A stretch of 64,000 bases of DNA, from the NCBI GenBank assembly GCA_030445275.1, contig JAUCSE010000053.1, positions 124,001 through 188,000 on the forward strand. Reading direction: 5' to 3'. This DNA is from Mucilaginibacter sp. (lineage in GTDB: Bacteria > Bacteroidota > Bacteroidia > Sphingobacteriales > Sphingobacteriaceae). Positions 61,545 through 64,000 of the stretch are shown piece by piece. The notes beneath the pieces were generated by a model. That model ran no database searches and was not told where the DNA came from. It saw only the letters and a program-made list of their open reading frames with translations. The position numbers and the translations under genes are program-made. How positions within the stretch are numbered: position 1 is the first letter of the stretch; each line of letters starts with the position of its first letter.

Positions 61545-62582
61545 TTAGTTCACCCGTCTAAAATCAATATTGGTCAGTTTTATGCCGCCGGTGCCCAGAC
61601 TAGCCCCACCCGACTTAATAACAACATATACGGTACCAGCAGTTGGAAACGTAACAATATTGCCTGTCCCGGCACAAGATAATTTTGATAGCAGGCCGTT
61701 AAAAGGTGCTTTTCCACAACCAGTCCAGGTATTTAAGGCAATTCGTTTACCGCCATCACTATAATCATTATTTTGTGTTGGGGCTAAGGTGCTCACATAA
61801 ACCTCAAACCAGGTATCTGTTGCACCAGAGCCCGCTACGTTTAAGTCTATCTTATACTGCTTTTTGGCTCTTATCACAAAAGGTTGAAAAATACCCTGAT
61901 GCCCGTTATTGCCACCTGATGCCAATATGCTGCCGTCATCATTAACTTTAAAAGTGACATTATCATTAGCGGCAATTTTCAAAACCTGCCATTTTGTCTT
62001 ATCAACCATATTGGTTTTTGGCGTAACAGCATCAAGTAATTGATCGGCATCAAAATAAAGGATGGCTCTGCTCATATCGGCATTAACCTCCTGCTTGGTT
62101 GATTTGGCTATCTTGATACCTAAAGCCACTACTTTACCGCTGTATTTATTTAAACCGGCAATCTTTATTTTAGGAACAATACTGCCCTTCATGATATGGT
62201 TATCAAAAACAACAGAATCTTTTGCAGCCAAAACATAGTCGGCCGGGTCTAAAACTATCGTATTGGCCGGCAATGCACCTGATTGCTTTAAACCGGCAAT
62301 TGCTGTATTATCGGCACTTACATCTACGGTTAAGGGGTCAAAGTTTGATTCGCCGCCACGGTAAACCGCAACAGAGAAATTAGCCGTACCAGCTGTACTA
62401 TCCACCGCCAGTTTACCATCAGTAAGTGCATCTATAAGGCCGTTAGCCTTTTCAGCAGCCGGTAAATAAACCTTTACAGCCGGGTTTGATTTAACCCCTT
62501 CCAAATATTCCTGCTTACAGGATGTAATTGCCAGTACCAAACAGGCCGACAATTTTAATATTGATGATACATGAATTCTCAT
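61545..62582 (-). CDS. DUF1735-type surface lipoprotein (PUL3)
   Basis: 345 residues. Lipobox LVLAITSC then KQEYLEG. The N-terminal domain (about 30-185) reads as DUF1735/BT_3987-like (AVKVYLPAAEKANG, GTANFSVAVYRGGESNFDPL, DVSADNTAIAGLKQSGALPA, IVLDPADYVLAAKDSVVFDN, KYSGKVVALGIKIAKSTKQE). The C-terminal domain (about 195-345) has KAKKQYKIDLNVAG-type strands and ends GIKLTNIDFRRVN, resembling DUF5013-type beta-sandwiches. These proteins often follow SusD in PULs and bind glycan or act as accessory proteins. It follows the SusD gene by 71 bases, with a hairpin in between. Start ATG at 62582. Confidence 0.8.
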   Translation of the reverse strand: MRIHVSSILKLSACLVLAITSCKQEYLEGVKSNPAVKVYLPAAEKANGLIDALTDGKLAVDSTAGTANFSVAVYRGGESNFDPLTVDVSADNTAIAGLKQSGALPANTIVLDPADYVLAAKDSVVFDNHIMKGSIVPKIKIAGLNKYSGKVVALGIKIAKSTKQEVNADMSRAILYFDADQLLDAVTPKTNMVDKTKWQVLKIAANDNVTFKVNDDGSILASGGNNGHQGIFQPFVIRAKKQYKIDLNVAGSGATDTWFEVYVSTLAPTQNNDYSDGGKRIALNTWTGCGKAPFNGLLSKLSCAGTGNIVTFPTAGTVYVVIKSGGASLGTGGIKLTNIDFRRVN

Positions 62583-62615
62583 AAAATATTTTTTACAATT
62601 AATAATTAGCTCACA

Positions 62616-62645
62616 GGCTCACCACACCCACAGATGTGATGAGCC
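62616..62645 (-). promoter_or_regulatory. Intergenic RNA hairpin between SusD and DUF1735 genes
   Basis: GGCTCA-c-CACA, an 8-base loop, then TGTG-a-TGAGCC: a 6+4 bp stem with one symmetric mismatch. It lies 8 bases after the SusD stop. No T-run follows, so it may slow 3' decay or partially end transcription, shaping the SusD to lipoprotein ratio. Confidence 0.45.
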
Positions 62646-62653
62646 AATTGTTA

Positions 62654-64000
62654 TTACCAACCGGGGTTTTGTTTCCAGCCGGTTTTTGAAATTTCACTTT
62701 GCGGAATCGGGTACCAGTTCATTTTTTCAGTAAAGGATCTGTTTTCTAATGGTTTAACTGTGTAAGTCCCTGTGCTGGTAATATCAATACGATTTACCGG
62801 GGTATTGAAATATTGAACTCCTTTTTTCCACCTGCGTACATCCCAGAAACGGTTATTTTCAAAGCTCAATTCCACATTTCGCTCATGCTCAATTGCCTGC
62901 TGATTTAAGGTGGTTAAAACCGGCATCTTAGCACGTTGTCTTACCAGGTTTATGGCTTGCAGGGCCGTCATACCATATCCTTGCGGATCGGCGCTGGCAC
63001 CATAGGCATTGAACATGGCTTCGGCATAATTCAACAGAACTTCACCGTATCTGAAATAACTCCAGGAATGATTGGCGGTTGTAGCATTTACCAGGTCAAT
63101 AGATGGATTTACCCATTTTGACAGGTAGTAGCCTGTTTTAGTTGCACCTTGTTTTGGCAGCCCACTATTACCTCCTGTAAATGTTTCAATAAGTTTGGAA
63201 CTGAAAGTAGCGCCATTATATACTACTGTGGCCGCAAAGCGGGAATCGCGGTTGGCATATGGATTTGCCGCATGTACCGGGTTATTCCAATCAAACGGAA
63301 CAGCTACCGTTACATTGCCATTTTTTTGCAGCACCTCAAAATCGCTTACCAGGTTTTCAGTGGGTGTAATGCTCAAGCCTATACTGTTTTGAAACACGAT
63401 AGGGAAATTATAAAACTCAACAGTATTTATACCCCCATAACGGCGATAGAAAATAAGCTCAGGCGATGTTGTATTATTTTCCCTGAATAGATTAGTATAA
63501 TTGGCATCGAGCGAATATGCTTTTAAAGCTATTACATCAGCCGAGGCCTTTGCCGCCTGGGCCCAGGTTGTGGTTGACCCGTTACCCGTAAAAAGCGGAC
63601 TTGCCCCATATAATAACGCTTTTGCCTTTAAAGCCCTTATGGCACCTTGTGTAACCCTACCGGCATCATACCATGAATAAGGTGTCAAGTTAGCTGGAAT
63701 TATAGCGCCAGCCTTATCACACAGTGACGCGATGTACTTAATGCATTCATCAACCGTGTTTCTTTGTACATTTTTCCAGGTGTTGGGATCATTATAATCA
63801 AGCGGTTGCTCAAAAATGGGTACACCTCCATAACGCTTTACCAGTTCAAGGTAAAAAAATGCCTTCAAAAACAAAGCTTCACCCTGCATAAACTTCACGT
63901 TGTCACGAGCATTAAAGTAAGCTGATGAATCTGACGTGGTAATTTTATTCTTGATATAGGAGATATCTACCTTGTCCTTATTTTTCAGGTAAAGGTTAGC
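62654..64000 (-). CDS. SusD/RagB-family protein (PUL3), 5' part cut by window edge
   Basis: 449 codons to the window edge; the frame is open through base 64000, so the true start and lipobox lie outside. The visible part has the SusD signature KFMQGEALFLKAFFYLELVK, RYGGVPIFEQPLDY, DECIKYIASLCDKAGAIIPA, VTQGAIRALKAKALLYGASP, YFRYGEVLLNYAEAMFNAYG, and the C-terminal ALQAINLVRQRAKMPVLTTL, EHERNVELSFENNRFWDVRR blocks. Ends with TGWKQNPGW, a frequent SusD terminus. The partner SusC should lie to the right of the window. It is followed by the DUF1735-type lipoprotein gene. Confidence 0.93.
   Translation of the reverse strand, partial: ANLYLKNKDKVDISYIKNKITTSDSSAYFNARDNVKFMQGEALFLKAFFYLELVKRYGGVPIFEQPLDYNDPNTWKNVQRNTVDECIKYIASLCDKAGAIIPANLTPYSWYDAGRVTQGAIRALKAKALLYGASPLFTGNGSTTTWAQAAKASADVIALKAYSLDANYTNLFRENNTTSPELIFYRRYGGINTVEFYNFPIVFQNSIGLSITPTENLVSDFEVLQKNGNVTVAVPFDWNNPVHAANPYANRDSRFAATVVYNGATFSSKLIETFTGGNSGLPKQGATKTGYYLSKWVNPSIDLVNATTANHSWSYFRYGEVLLNYAEAMFNAYGASADPQGYGMTALQAINLVRQRAKMPVLTTLNQQAIEHERNVELSFENNRFWDVRRWKKGVQYFNTPVNRIDITSTGTYTVKPLENRSFTEKMNWYPIPQSEISKTGWKQNPGW

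Noticed and set aside
62334..62343. GGGGTCAAAG resembling part of the PUL2 motif
   Set aside because: Inside the coding sequence of the DUF1735-type gene and without the second C-run; chance match.

Overview
The window is typical of a soil or plant-associated Bacteroidota of the Sphingobacteriaceae, most like Mucilaginibacter or Pedobacter. This rests on gene content, not a database search: paired SusC/SusD outer-membrane proteins, hybrid two-component systems (HTCS), weak Shine-Dalgarno signals, and Bacteroidota-type mobilisation genes. Nearly all large genes lie on the minus strand, so operons read from high to low coordinates.

Layout. (1) 1-12.9 kb, polysaccharide utilisation locus 1 (PUL1): HTCS, SusC, SusD, an IPT-domain glycan-binding lipoprotein, and two tandem clan GH-A glycosidases, the last cut by the window edge. 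(2) 13-28.3 kb, an accessory island. A mobilisation module (TraG-like coupling protein, MOBP-type relaxase, MobA-like accessory protein, ParA and a small partner) carries a recognisable candidate oriT. Around it are a MauE-type redox membrane protein with a small two-cysteine exported protein, a truncated hemoglobin, a DUF1801 gene framed by perfect 17-bp inverted repeats, two broken genes (YcaQ-like and ABM-like), an AraC regulator with an FAD monooxygenase, and an excisionase-type helix-turn-helix gene. No integrase or mating-pair genes are visible. (3) 28.6-57.1 kb, PUL2: two alginate-lyase-superfamily (PL38-like) enzymes, two secreted alpha/beta hydrolases, a GH28/GH49-like beta-helix enzyme, HTCS, SusD, SusC, two LacI-family regulators, a serine hydrolase, a FucP-type transporter, a ROK sugar kinase, GH97 and GH88. 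(4) 57.1-61.4 kb: an epoxide-hydrolase-like protein, an Lrp/AsnC regulator, an unassigned exported protein, a single-domain response regulator and two tiny genes. (5) 61.5-64 kb: the end of PUL3 (SusD, cut by the window edge, plus a DUF1735-type lipoprotein).

How it works together. PUL2 reads as a complete system for a uronic-acid-containing polysaccharide: lyases outside, SusCD import, GH88 removal of unsaturated uronate, GH97 and hydrolase trimming, FucP-type uptake and ROK phosphorylation. The most notable regulatory signal is a C-rich motif, CCCCC...TTTGACCC...CCCC in the sense direction. It occurs once upstream of each minus-strand PUL2 transcription unit (clear at four sites, divergent at a fifth), and an opposite-strand relative precedes the plus-strand LacI gene. 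It is a good candidate for the HTCS operator of this locus.
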